A stretch of 64,000 bases of DNA from a marine gamma proteobacterium HTCC2080 (GTDB taxonomy: Bacteria; Pseudomonadota; Gammaproteobacteria; Pseudomonadales; Halieaceae). The notes beneath the pieces were generated by a model, which had not been told where the DNA came from, did no database searches, and saw nothing but the letters and a program-made list of their open reading frames with translations. This document shows, one piece after another, positions 26,763 to 34,800 of the stretch. The stretch's first letter is position 1, and each line of letters opens with the position of its first letter. Position numbers and translations under genes: made by a program. The DNA lies in NCBI GenBank assembly GCA_000169115.1, contig AAVV01000008.1, forward strand, positions 1 to 64,000. Direction: 5' to 3'.

Positions 26763-27989
26763 GTGGATCTTATTCAGCTCGCAGTTCCCTTTTTCTTGCT
26801 AGCGATGGCGTTTGAGCTTGTTTTTGGCATCGTTCGGGGCCGGAATACATATCGCTTAAACGATGCTTTCAGTAGCTTGATGTTGGGAATTCTCAGCCAG
26901 GCTCGAAAGTTCGTAGTGCTTGGCGTGGGGGGGCTTGTTTATGCCTGGGCGGCAAAACAGACGGCGATTACGCAGTGGTCAGTAGATTCCCTTGGGGCTT
27001 GGGTGATCGCATTCGTGCTGTACGATCTATGCTACTACTGGCAGCACCGAATAGGTCACGAACGACAGTTTTTTTGGGCAGCGCATATTGCTCATCATCA
27101 GAGCGAGGATTACAACCTGTCTACCGCTTTGCGCCAGACCAGTACAGGGTTTGTGTTGGGCTGGGTTTTTTACGTTCCCTTGTTTCTGCTGGGTATTCCC
27201 GCCGAGATGGTGGTAACGGTCGGGGCACTGAACCTTATTTATCAGTTTTGGGTGCACACACAGCATATTCCCGAGCTGGGTTTGATGGAGCGGGCATTCG
27301 TGACGCCTTCTAATCACCGCGTCCATCACGCTCAGAACGATTGCTATCTGGATCGCAACTATGGCGGCGTGTTTATTGTTTGGGACCGTCTATTCGGCAC
27401 TTATCAACGGGAATTACCGAACGAACCCTGCGTTTATGGTATCCGGGGCCCTATTCGAAGTTGGAACCCCCTCGTGGCTTTGACGCATGTTTATAAGGAT
27501 ATGTTTGATGACATGCGTCGAACTACTCGCTGGTCGGATCGACTCCGGGTGTTGTGGGCGCGCACGGGTTGGCAACCCAGCGATGTGCGTAGAAGTTGGC
27601 CGCGTGAAAAAGCCGACCTTACACAGTTCGAGCGTTTTGACCCTCAAGTCTCCATGCCCCGAACGGTTTACGGAGGTTTGCAGTTGCTTGCCGCGACGGC
27701 ATTGCTGCTCTGGGGGCAACTAGAGCCTTTGTCTCCCGAGGGTTACTGGATATGGTGGCTGCTGCTGGTCTGGACGGGAATCGTGACTGCCGGCTGGTTA
27801 CAGCCATGGCGTTTTTCGACATTGTGTTTGCTCGATCTACCGCGTTTGATCGCAGTCGTATTTGCTTTGGCCGTTGTAACGCCGAGTGAGGGCTGGCTAA
27901 TCGCGGCCTGCGCATGGTGTGCGGCTAGTTTGGCGGTGATAGCGTGGGAATTTGGACGCAGGTCGCAGGCCAATGCCGTCGAGGTTTGA
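26763..27989 (+). CDS. Sterol desaturase / fatty acid hydroxylase family membrane enzyme
   Basis: A protein of 408 residues with a GTG start. Several membrane helices carry the family's His boxes for a di-iron site: HRIGHE with WAAHIAHHQSEDYN near residues 98-120, and HRVHHAQND near 190. The C-terminal third adds about four further helices. The family adds oxygen or double bonds to sterols, fatty acids or carotenoids, and alkylglycerol monooxygenase is a close variant with the extra helices. The gene stands alone between a divergent acylase gene and convergent cytochrome gene. The substrate is unknown. Confidence 0.85.
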   Translation: MDLIQLAVPFFLLAMAFELVFGIVRGRNTYRLNDAFSSLMLGILSQARKFVVLGVGGLVYAWAAKQTAITQWSVDSLGAWVIAFVLYDLCYYWQHRIGHERQFFWAAHIAHHQSEDYNLSTALRQTSTGFVLGWVFYVPLFLLGIPAEMVVTVGALNLIYQFWVHTQHIPELGLMERAFVTPSNHRVHHAQNDCYLDRNYGGVFIVWDRLFGTYQRELPNEPCVYGIRGPIRSWNPLVALTHVYKDMFDDMRRTTRWSDRLRVLWARTGWQPSDVRRSWPREKADLTQFERFDPQVSMPRTVYGGLQLLAATALLLWGQLEPLSPEGYWIWWLLLVWTGIVTAGWLQPWRFSTLCLLDLPRLIAVVFALAVVTPSEGWLIAACAWCAASLAVIAWEFGRRSQANAVEV

Positions 27990-28247
27990 GCATTCTGGGC
28001 TCGACCTAGGTCACTTTTCTGGGTAATGGGCTTGGCGCATGATTAGCGACAAAAACTTGCGTCCTTAAGCGCGCACAGGGCAGTTGCTATAGGTGGCGAT
28101 TGGACGTTTCAGGGCTTTGTGGTGACCCTCTTGGACCCTCGACGTGCCCAGCAATTGCGGGCTCCGTTGATCTGCTGCTTGCGGTGAGAGCTTGAGTGGG
28201 GTGGTGGTGCCCATCGGCACTACCTTGCCCCAGCTCGTCGTCTTTAA

Positions 28248-28685
28248 TTAGAGTGTTGAAATATACGCGGCAAGGTTTTCGATATCGGAATCAGCCATGG
28301 GCTTGGCGACTGGCCACATCATGGCAGACTGCCCGCCACGTTGCTCTCCAGCGCGATAGGCCGTTAATTTCATTGCAATATCCGAACCGGGCTGCCCTTG
28401 TAGTTGAGGCCCGATGCCGCCTCCACCATTGCCACCGTGACAGGCGACACATTGACCATAGTATTTTTCACCCAGTGCAGCTGGGGAGGCAGCCGCTAAG
28501 GCTTCCTGTTTTACGCGTTCAACATCAGCAATGCTGCCGCCATTCTCAGCTTTCCAATCGGCGTAGCATTCATCAATGCACTGGTTTTTGTTGCCACTCC
28601 AGCTAGGGTCATTATTATTCATGCCCGCCCATATCAGGCCGGAGATTACGAGCATAAACAGGAGTATGGCGAAATTGCTATTCAT
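28248..28685 (-). CDS. Class I cytochrome c, membrane-anchored
   Basis: A protein of 145 residues. A hydrophobic N-terminus (ILLFMLVISGLIWAG) acts as signal or anchor. The haem site CVACHGG is near residue 80, and the sixth-ligand Met is expected in MMWPVAKPM near 125. Two further Cys (CIDEC) precede the haem domain, which is unusual for the family and may form a disulphide. It probably carries electrons in the periplasm. It has its own short promoter region and converges with the hydroxylase gene. Confidence 0.88.
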   Translation of the reverse strand: MNSNFAILLFMLVISGLIWAGMNNNDPSWSGNKNQCIDECYADWKAENGGSIADVERVKQEALAAASPAALGEKYYGQCVACHGGNGGGGIGPQLQGQPGSDIAMKLTAYRAGEQRGGQSAMMWPVAKPMADSDIENLAAYISTL

Positions 28686-28778
28686 CGTATTACGGGCTCC
28701 AAAGGGCTAGGGATCGTGAAATTCTGCGCGGGGAATATTAAAGGGTTTTGACGGTAAGTAGAACCCATGACCTAGGCA

Positions 28779-29318
28779 CTATTGCCGAAGCGTAAGGGTA
28801 TCGCCTCGCTGAACCATTTCTAAGTGCTTTAGAAATGACATGCCGAGTAAAACCTGACCAGTGGCAAGCCCCGGGGCGATTTGAGCGGGCACATTATTTT
28901 GCTCAATGGCTCCCAACTGCACCGAATTGAGTCTTGTCAAAAAGCCTTGGGCGGTGCCGTTAGCGGTCCTCGTCAAAATAGATTGACCTCGCGGTGCCCC
29001 GGTTCGTTGAGCTAACTCAGGTGAAATCGCGACACCAGTAGCACCGGTATCGAGTAGAAATGTGACACCAACACCGTTAATAGTGCCGTTGGCGACGTAA
29101 TGTCCCATACGGTTTCGCTCGAGAACCACCTCGGTGCGTCCGTCCTCGCCTCTACTGGAATTCACGGATCTGTTGGGGTTGCTTCGGTCATCTAGCTTGC
29201 CCTGAAAAAATGCAGTCATCATGCCGAGAAAAATGATCCAGGCAATAATTGCCATGCCCCGGCTGATTCCCCGAGTAGACTCAGGTTCAGAAGGTGTCTT
29301 TGCTGATTGTTGTCCCAA
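28779..29318 (-). CDS. Retropepsin-like aspartic protease (clan AA), membrane-anchored
   Basis: A protein of 179 residues. One transmembrane helix near residues 22-38 (GMAIIAWIIFLGMM) is followed by a periplasmic domain with FLLDTGATGVAISPELA, the Asp-Thr-Gly active-site loop of retroviral-type proteases, and a second hydrophobic strand GQVLLGMSFLKHLE. Single-domain proteins like this (TIGR02281 type) work as dimers. The biological substrate is not known. It is transcribed leftwards next to the cytochrome gene. Confidence 0.87.
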   Translation of the reverse strand: MGQQSAKTPSEPESTRGISRGMAIIAWIIFLGMMTAFFQGKLDDRSNPNRSVNSSRGEDGRTEVVLERNRMGHYVANGTINGVGVTFLLDTGATGVAISPELAQRTGAPRGQSILTRTANGTAQGFLTRLNSVQLGAIEQNNVPAQIAPGLATGQVLLGMSFLKHLEMVQRGDTLTLRQ

Positions 29319-29674
29319 AACGGGGGATTCCTCGTATCGTGCACAGTGTCACCAGACCGACTTTACTCCTTTGCGTGCCGGTAATCAGTTGTGGCAAGGG
29401 AGTCTTGCCGTCGCATCTATTAGGGCTGGCAGTAGGTCTAGTACTAGGGCGAGAAGTTTGCGCTAGATTGATCGAATTTCGCTCCTCTTTCGTACTCTGA
29501 CAGTATTACGATACCTAACGCGTTCTACAACCGGAGCAAAACCGGGGAGCGTCGGATTGGGGGTATGTAGCAGCGCCCGTGCAGGCCAGAGAAGGGTTTT
29601 CATTAATCTCTCGAGGCATTCTGCAGAGCGGGCGGTACGTGCCAATAAATGTGTATGAAAAATCGAGGTTTACT
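29319..29674. other. Divergent intergenic region
   Basis: About 355 bases between the protease gene (leftwards) and the thioesterase gene (rightwards). Frames exist on both strands but none has a family resemblance. GAGG at 29665-29668, six bases before ATG 29675, decides the thioesterase start. No promoter could be assigned with confidence. Confidence 0.4.
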
Positions 29675-30097
29675 ATGTCGTACCCGTACGTTGGCGAGCA
29701 AAAAGTTCGCTTTGCAGACACGGACGCTAATGGCCATGCTTATTTTGCAACCTATTTGGTCTTAGCCGATGAGGTGTCAGCAGACTTTTGGGCGGAGCTT
29801 GGCTGGGACTTCAACAAAATTCATGAGCAGCCTACGCTCACGTTTACAGTGAACGCCAACATCGACTTTGTTAGCGAATGTTTACCGGGCGACTGGGTAG
29901 ATGTTGGTGTTGCTTTTACTAAGTTGGGTAACAGTAGCCTAACCTCAGAATGGGAAATGACAAACCGGCGAACGGGGGAGGTCGCGGCTCGAGGAAGTTT
30001 TGTCAGCGTTTTTGTCGATAAGAGTGATCGAAAACCGTGTCCTATTCCTGCGGCTTTGCGTTCGGCAATCGTTGCGCTGCAACCTGAGTTAGCCTAA
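29675..30097 (+). CDS. Hotdog-fold acyl-CoA thioesterase (4-hydroxybenzoyl-CoA thioesterase type)
   Basis: A protein of 140 residues from ATG 29675; a longer in-frame reading from 29579 adds 32 residues without family resemblance. The start VRFADTDANGHAYFATYLVLADE contains the catalytic Asp of the YbgC/4-hydroxybenzoyl-CoA group (DxDxxGHxxxxxY). It hydrolyses acyl-CoA thioesters in the cytoplasm; the chain preference is unknown. The stop shares a base with the start of the next gene (taATG), so it is translated together with the DUF2452 protein. Confidence 0.88.
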   Translation: MSYPYVGEQKVRFADTDANGHAYFATYLVLADEVSADFWAELGWDFNKIHEQPTLTFTVNANIDFVSECLPGDWVDVGVAFTKLGNSSLTSEWEMTNRRTGEVAARGSFVSVFVDKSDRKPCPIPAALRSAIVALQPELA

Positions 30098-30684
30098 TGA
30101 CGCATCCGGTTATTCCCGAGGGTAATCCTCAGGGCAAAGGGCTCGTTCCAATTTTAGACTCGTTAAATGCGTTGCAGCCCTGGTCCGTTGATAAAAAGTC
30201 CGGAGAAGCCATTCTCAGAGATTTTTGTCTTTCGACACTGGTATTGTCGGCCCGGTTCGATTTTAGGGTGGTTCCGGGTAAAACCTACTTTCTGTATCGA
30301 CAGGACGCAGGCTGGAGATTGTCACTGATTTCTCCTCAAGAGTGGGGAGACCGCTTAGCGGGGCGCTGGGTAGCGCGGTGCGACCTACGCACCGACATGA
30401 CCTGGGATGTCAATCTTGCCCCTGAGGTTGCTGAGGATTCAGAGCTGGTTAATGCATTAGAGGCGCATTTGCGCGGCTTTGTTGAAAGAATTGACGGTGC
30501 AGAAAGCCTGGAGGCAGCGTTGCCGGTCTATGAACAGCAACTTCCTTATCAGCAACGAATGATGGCGACTGCACTGTCTTCGTCGCTGCAAACATCTTTG
30601 CTGTTGTCCGGATTATCGGGCCAGTCAGGCCAGGCCTGGTTGGGCAACGGCGAATTAAAAACGCTGTTGCTGCGTGCCGAGTAA
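30097..30684 (+). CDS. DUF2452 family protein
   Basis: A protein of 195 residues. NPQGKGLVP near residue 10 and the core PGKTYFLYR...LSLISPQEWGDR...MTWDVN match the pattern of DUF2452, which also occurs in eukaryotes (human C1orf50 has the same PGxxYYLY...ISPxEWG order). The role is unknown. It overlaps the thioesterase stop by one base, so the two are co-translated. The C-terminal 60 residues beyond the core are Gln/Leu/Ser-rich and not part of the usual domain. Confidence 0.75.
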   Translation: MTHPVIPEGNPQGKGLVPILDSLNALQPWSVDKKSGEAILRDFCLSTLVLSARFDFRVVPGKTYFLYRQDAGWRLSLISPQEWGDRLAGRWVARCDLRTDMTWDVNLAPEVAEDSELVNALEAHLRGFVERIDGAESLEAALPVYEQQLPYQQRMMATALSSSLQTSLLLSGLSGQSGQAWLGNGELKTLLLRAE

Positions 30685-30851
30685 TCTGAAGTCGGCCTAG
30701 ATGCGCGGTCTTCTTGCCCGTGGCACTCGCTTTCAGCAGCCTAAGGTGGGAGCGGCGCACGACCCATAATGTCTTTGCGTCTAATTAAAAGCCTTGAACG
30801 CGTGTCAATGCCGCAACATGCTGTGGGTTTTGGGTCGCAATAGGATCCTCT

Positions 30852-31508
30852 ATGACACGCGTTGAATTAAGCCGCCGGCTCAGTGCTGTAATACCAAATG
30901 CTGCACTGGAGGTCGTTGCACTTCCTGAGGTTCCGAGGATTCGGCTCGCGCTGCTGCAAGAGTCTTACCCCCAGCATTTGCTCGACAGCGACACAGTCGT
31001 CAGCATCATGAATACCCCAATGTATTGGGCGTTTTGTTGGGCATCTGGGCAGGTGCTGGCTCGATTTATCATGGATAATCCCCAGTATGTAAAAGGGCGC
31101 AGAGTGCTAGATTTTGGCGCCGGTTCGGGTGTTGTTGCAGTGGCAGCCGCAATTGCGGGCGCAAAGGCGGTAGTGGTCTGCGATACTGACCCACTCGCGC
31201 TGCTTGCATGTGCCTGTAATGCAGAGTTAAACGATGTGGTGCTCGAATGTGCCCCGTCATTGGACGGCTATAGCGGTGAAATCGATACTATCTTGGCTTC
31301 TGACGTCCTTTATGATCGAGCGAATTTGGCTTGGCTACAGGTATTTCTTGACCGCGCGCCTTCAGTGCTGGTCGCTGATTCACGAATACGGAACTTCGGA
31401 GCTGAGAACTATCGGCTGCTGAGTGCTAGCAGCGGTTACACTTTTCCCGACCTCGATGAATCTCAGGAATTTCGGCAGGTAAAAGTGTATCTTGGCTCTC
31501 GATCTTGA
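30852..31508 (+). CDS. SAM-dependent methyltransferase, probably protein-lysine type (ETFB methyltransferase/PrmA-like)
   Basis: A protein of 218 residues. LDFGAGSGVVAVAAAIAGA near residues 85-103 is the SAM-binding Gly-rich loop, VVCDTDPLALLACACNAELN the ribose-binding acid plus helix, and ILASDVLYD motif IV. This combination (DPxAxxAxxxNxxxN, then SDVxYD) is typical of METTL20/ETFB lysine methyltransferase and ribosomal protein L11 methyltransferase relatives. The target is not certain. The gene precedes sseA by 35 bases. Confidence 0.82.
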   Translation: MTRVELSRRLSAVIPNAALEVVALPEVPRIRLALLQESYPQHLLDSDTVVSIMNTPMYWAFCWASGQVLARFIMDNPQYVKGRRVLDFGAGSGVVAVAAAIAGAKAVVVCDTDPLALLACACNAELNDVVLECAPSLDGYSGEIDTILASDVLYDRANLAWLQVFLDRAPSVLVADSRIRNFGAENYRLLSASSGYTFPDLDESQEFRQVKVYLGSRS

Positions 31509-31543
31509 CGGGTTGTTCACGACCTACATAACAGAGGCTTTTT

Positions 31544-32392
31544 ATGTCTAATCCCGCGTTCGTAAGTGTCCCCTGGGTTCTAGCCAATTTTGAGGCGCCG
31601 GGGATTAGCATTATTGATGGCTCTTGGCACATGCCTGCCGCCGGGCGAGATGCTCGCGCTGAATTTTCGGAGAAAGCACTTCCCGGTGCTGTGTTCTTCG
31701 ATATTGAAGAAGTGGCAGATACTGCGGCAGCACTTCCTCACACCTGCCCCACGGCAGAGCAATTTGCCCATGCCATGCCGGCGATGGGCATAAAAAACAC
31801 CGATTTTGTTGTTATCTATGACACGCAGGGCTTGTTTACTGCGGCCCGAGTTTGGTGGTTATTTCGTCTGTTTGGGCATGAGCGGGTGGCGATTATGGAG
31901 GGCGGGCTGCCGGCATGGGAGGCCGCTAACCTGCCTACGAGCCCTGGGGAGGCCCCTGCATTGCAAACGGAACCTTACTCGGCAGCTTTTAATGATGCGC
32001 TTTTTGCCTCCTATCGAGACGTTGATGGTGCTGTTAGGGCGCAGGATGTCACTATTTTTGATGCGCGGTCGGCAGGGCGTTTTTCTGGTGCAGAACCCGA
32101 GCCCCGACCGAACCTCCCGAGTGGGCATATGCCCGGTGCTATTAATATTCCATTTAACCTGCTGATTGAATCGGCGACCGGTGGGTTTAAATCAAAAGAT
32201 CAGCTGCGAAATATTTTTGGCGATTCCTTATCCATCGAGCAGGGCATTATTACGACTTGCGGTAGCGGTGTAACGGCCTGCGTGCTGGCTTTGGCGTTGT
32301 ATCACTTGGGCATCACAGCTCGAGTGTACGATGGTTCTTGGACTGAGTGGGCCAGCCAGCCAGATGCTAACATCCGTGTTTTGAGCCCTTGA
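31544..32392 (+). CDS. sseA: 3-mercaptopyruvate sulfurtransferase (tandem rhodanese)
   Basis: A protein of 282 residues with two rhodanese domains. The N-terminal inactive domain contains IIDGSWHMPAAGRDA and the linker region WWLFRLFGHERV. The C-terminal domain carries the active-site loop CGSGVTAC with the catalytic Cys near 239; CGSGVT is the mercaptopyruvate form rather than the thiosulfate form CRxGxx. It transfers sulfur from 3-mercaptopyruvate to thiol acceptors or cyanide. AGAGG lies six bases upstream of the ATG. A molybdopterin oxidoreductase gene follows; sulfurtransferases can supply sulfur for molybdenum cofactor, but a link here is only suggested by position. Confidence 0.92.
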   Translation: MSNPAFVSVPWVLANFEAPGISIIDGSWHMPAAGRDARAEFSEKALPGAVFFDIEEVADTAAALPHTCPTAEQFAHAMPAMGIKNTDFVVIYDTQGLFTAARVWWLFRLFGHERVAIMEGGLPAWEAANLPTSPGEAPALQTEPYSAAFNDALFASYRDVDGAVRAQDVTIFDARSAGRFSGAEPEPRPNLPSGHMPGAINIPFNLLIESATGGFKSKDQLRNIFGDSLSIEQGIITTCGSGVTACVLALALYHLGITARVYDGSWTEWASQPDANIRVLSP

Positions 32393-32500
32393 AGTTCACT
32401 GAGCAGCGTGGCCGTATTTTGGTGTAGGCTTTGGTCTGTTGGTGCTTACGACATCTTGAACACGCCGCAGATATGGAGCGCCGTCTAGATTAATTGCTGG

Positions 32501-34702
32501 ATGAAGGTTGAGTCTTTGAAGAAGCAAACTTTCTGTCGAATTTGTGAGGCAAGCTGCGCACTGGAGGTATCCGTCGAAGCCGGTGCTGTAGCGCGCATAG
32601 AGCCGCGTAAAGGGCATCATGGAACCCTCGGTTTTGCATGCATGAAGGGGTTGGCTCAGGGTGAGATGTATAGCTCACCTGATCGCTTAACAACACCTCT
32701 CAAACGCGTAGGTGATCAATATGAACCGGTGAGCTGGCAGACAGCGCTTAAAGAAATCGGCGCTATTGTGCGCGCGGAGCGCAAGGTGAGTCCCCACCGG
32801 GTTGGCATGTACGTCGGGACAGCGGCAGGTTTTAGTTTGCTGCACCCCATTTTTGCTCAGGGTTTTATGGAGGGTGTTGGCTCGCGCAATGTTTATAGCT
32901 CAGCAACGCAAGATTGCGCACATCGCTTTGCTGCAGCCCAAGAAATCTATGGTTTCCCGTTTACGCAACCCTTCCCTGATTTAGAAAAGCTTGAATTTCT
33001 ACTGATTCTCGGGACCAATCCGGTTGTTTCCAAGTGGACGTTTCTGCAAGTCGCTCATCCGGTAAAAAGGCTTAAAAGTATTGTAAGTCGGGGTGGTCGA
33101 GTTGTGGTTGTTGATCCTCGAGAGACTGAGACCGCAAAAGTAGCCGGAGAGTATCAGGCTATTCGCCCCGGAAGTGACGTGTATTTTCTGCTCAGTTTCT
33201 TACACACACTGGTTGATCTTTACCCCCCGGTAAAAACATTGGACGCACAGTATTTTGATGGCATCGACCAACTCGAGTCGCTTGTCAGCGATTGGGCCCC
33301 AGAACGTACTGCCTCGATAACCGGTATTTCCCCAGATCAATTAAGAGATCTTGTTGGTGCGTTTTGCCGCGCAAAAGGTGCTGCCATCGCGACGGGTACG
33401 GGATTGGGTATGGGGGGGCAGGGCACCCTAGCTCAGTGGTTGGTTGAGGTCATCATTGCCCTTAGTGGGAACTTGGATCGGGAAGGCGGTCACTTGATCG
33501 GTGAGGGAATCTTTGACTTCGCGGCCTACGCCAAGCGCAAGGGGTTGTTCGCCCGAGATACGCGCTCTAGGGTTGGCGATTTTCGCAGTCTCAATGGCGC
33601 CATGCCGGGCGGCATATTGGCTGATGAAATTCTGACTCCGGGAAAAGAGCAGGTTTCAACCTTATTTGTAACGGGGGGCAATCCTTTGATGACAATGCCC
33701 AATGCCGAGCGCCTTCGTTGTGCCTTCAAAAAGTTGAAGCTTCTGGTCGTGACTGATATTTATTTAAATGAGACGGCCAGCTTGGCAGATTATGTCCTTC
33801 CGGCGACTTCGCCGTTAGAGCGACCTGATCTGCCCTTTGTTTTTCCGCTGTTTTTAGGCTTGCAATCGATCCCCTATTTGGCAGCAACTGAAGCTGTACT
33901 GGCACCTCCCGGAGAGACTCGCGACGAGGCAACAATTTACACACAACTGGCGTCAGCCAGCGGGGTGGGACTGTTTGGTTCCAAGTTGGTTCAGCGCGTT
34001 TTGAGTGGCCTCACTTGGCTGGGTTCATTGCGTGGTCGGGGTTTCCCTCAGCGCTGGCTGCTCAACCGCATTCTAAAATTTAATAAGGCACCGGGTTTTC
34101 AGGAGTTGCTCGATCATCCCGATGGGTACCCGATGGCCAGCACCAAGCCCGGTAGTTTTTTGGGGAAACGCGTTACTACCGAAAGCGGTAAAGTACAGCT
34201 GGCACCCCCAGATTTCGTGGCGCAGTTGGCAGCGCTGGCAACACCCGATAGCGATACCGCAACGCCGGGTTACTTCAGACTGATCTCAAAGCGACGCCAC
34301 AACACGCACAATAGTTGGACTCAGAACGTGGCTTCTTTGACGCGAGGCGATAACGAACAAACGAATGTGGCTTATATGAACCCAGCCGATTTGGCGGTCT
34401 TAAAGCTTTCAGCAGGGAGTGCTGTTGATATTAGCTCTGCAGCGGGCAAGATCCGCTTGCCGGTAGCATCGTTGCAAACCTTGGAACCGGGTTTGGTCTC
34501 AGTGCCACATGGGTGGGGGCATCAGCATGCTCAAGGACTAAATATTGCCAACAAGCTGCGGGGAGCCAACGTTAATATTCTGGCATCTGATGGCCCTGAA
34601 GGTCTGGAGCCGCTTTCGGGCATGGCGCACTTGACGGGTATTCCCGTGAAAGTAGTGGCATCTCAGGAACCTGTAAACCCCAATAGCTGGTCGGGTATTT
34701 GA
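32501..34702 (+). CDS. Molybdopterin (bis-MGD) oxidoreductase
   Basis: A protein of 733 residues. The N-terminus has the [4Fe-4S] ligands CRICEASC...C (residues 12-19 plus Cys near 48 in GFACMKG). It is followed by the bis-MGD domains: LGTNPVVSKWT, VVVVDPRETETAK, GMGGQGT, and late in the chain YMNPADLAVL and VSVPHGWGH. The residue that coordinates molybdenum lies in the region SSATQDCAHRFAAA, and the Cys there is a candidate. No signal peptide is visible, so it is probably cytoplasmic. Length and motifs fit the broad formate dehydrogenase/nitrate reductase/thiosulfate reductase superfamily; the substrate is unknown and no electron-transfer subunit is adjacent. It ends overlapping a possible TTG start of the next gene. 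Confidence 0.87.
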   Translation: MKVESLKKQTFCRICEASCALEVSVEAGAVARIEPRKGHHGTLGFACMKGLAQGEMYSSPDRLTTPLKRVGDQYEPVSWQTALKEIGAIVRAERKVSPHRVGMYVGTAAGFSLLHPIFAQGFMEGVGSRNVYSSATQDCAHRFAAAQEIYGFPFTQPFPDLEKLEFLLILGTNPVVSKWTFLQVAHPVKRLKSIVSRGGRVVVVDPRETETAKVAGEYQAIRPGSDVYFLLSFLHTLVDLYPPVKTLDAQYFDGIDQLESLVSDWAPERTASITGISPDQLRDLVGAFCRAKGAAIATGTGLGMGGQGTLAQWLVEVIIALSGNLDREGGHLIGEGIFDFAAYAKRKGLFARDTRSRVGDFRSLNGAMPGGILADEILTPGKEQVSTLFVTGGNPLMTMPNAERLRCAFKKLKLLVVTDIYLNETASLADYVLPATSPLERPDLPFVFPLFLGLQSIPYLAATEAVLAPPGETRDEATIYTQLASASGVGLFGSKLVQRVLSGLTWLGSLRGRGFPQRWLLNRILKFNKAPGFQELLDHPDGYPMASTKPGSFLGKRVTTESGKVQLAPPDFVAQLAALATPDSDTATPGYFRLISKRRHNTHNSWTQNVASLTRGDNEQTNVAYMNPADLAVLKLSAGSAVDISSAAGKIRLPVASLQTLEPGLVSVPHGWGHQHAQGLNIANKLRGANVNILASDGPEGLEPLSGMAHLTGIPVKVVASQEPVNPNSWSGI

Positions 34703-34800
34703 TCAAATGGTTGCTGTTATTTCGCGAGATCTTTGCCACCAGATACTCAAGGAAGCGCCAGCCAGCGGTGGTTCTAGATCAATGTGCGAAGGGGAGTTTG

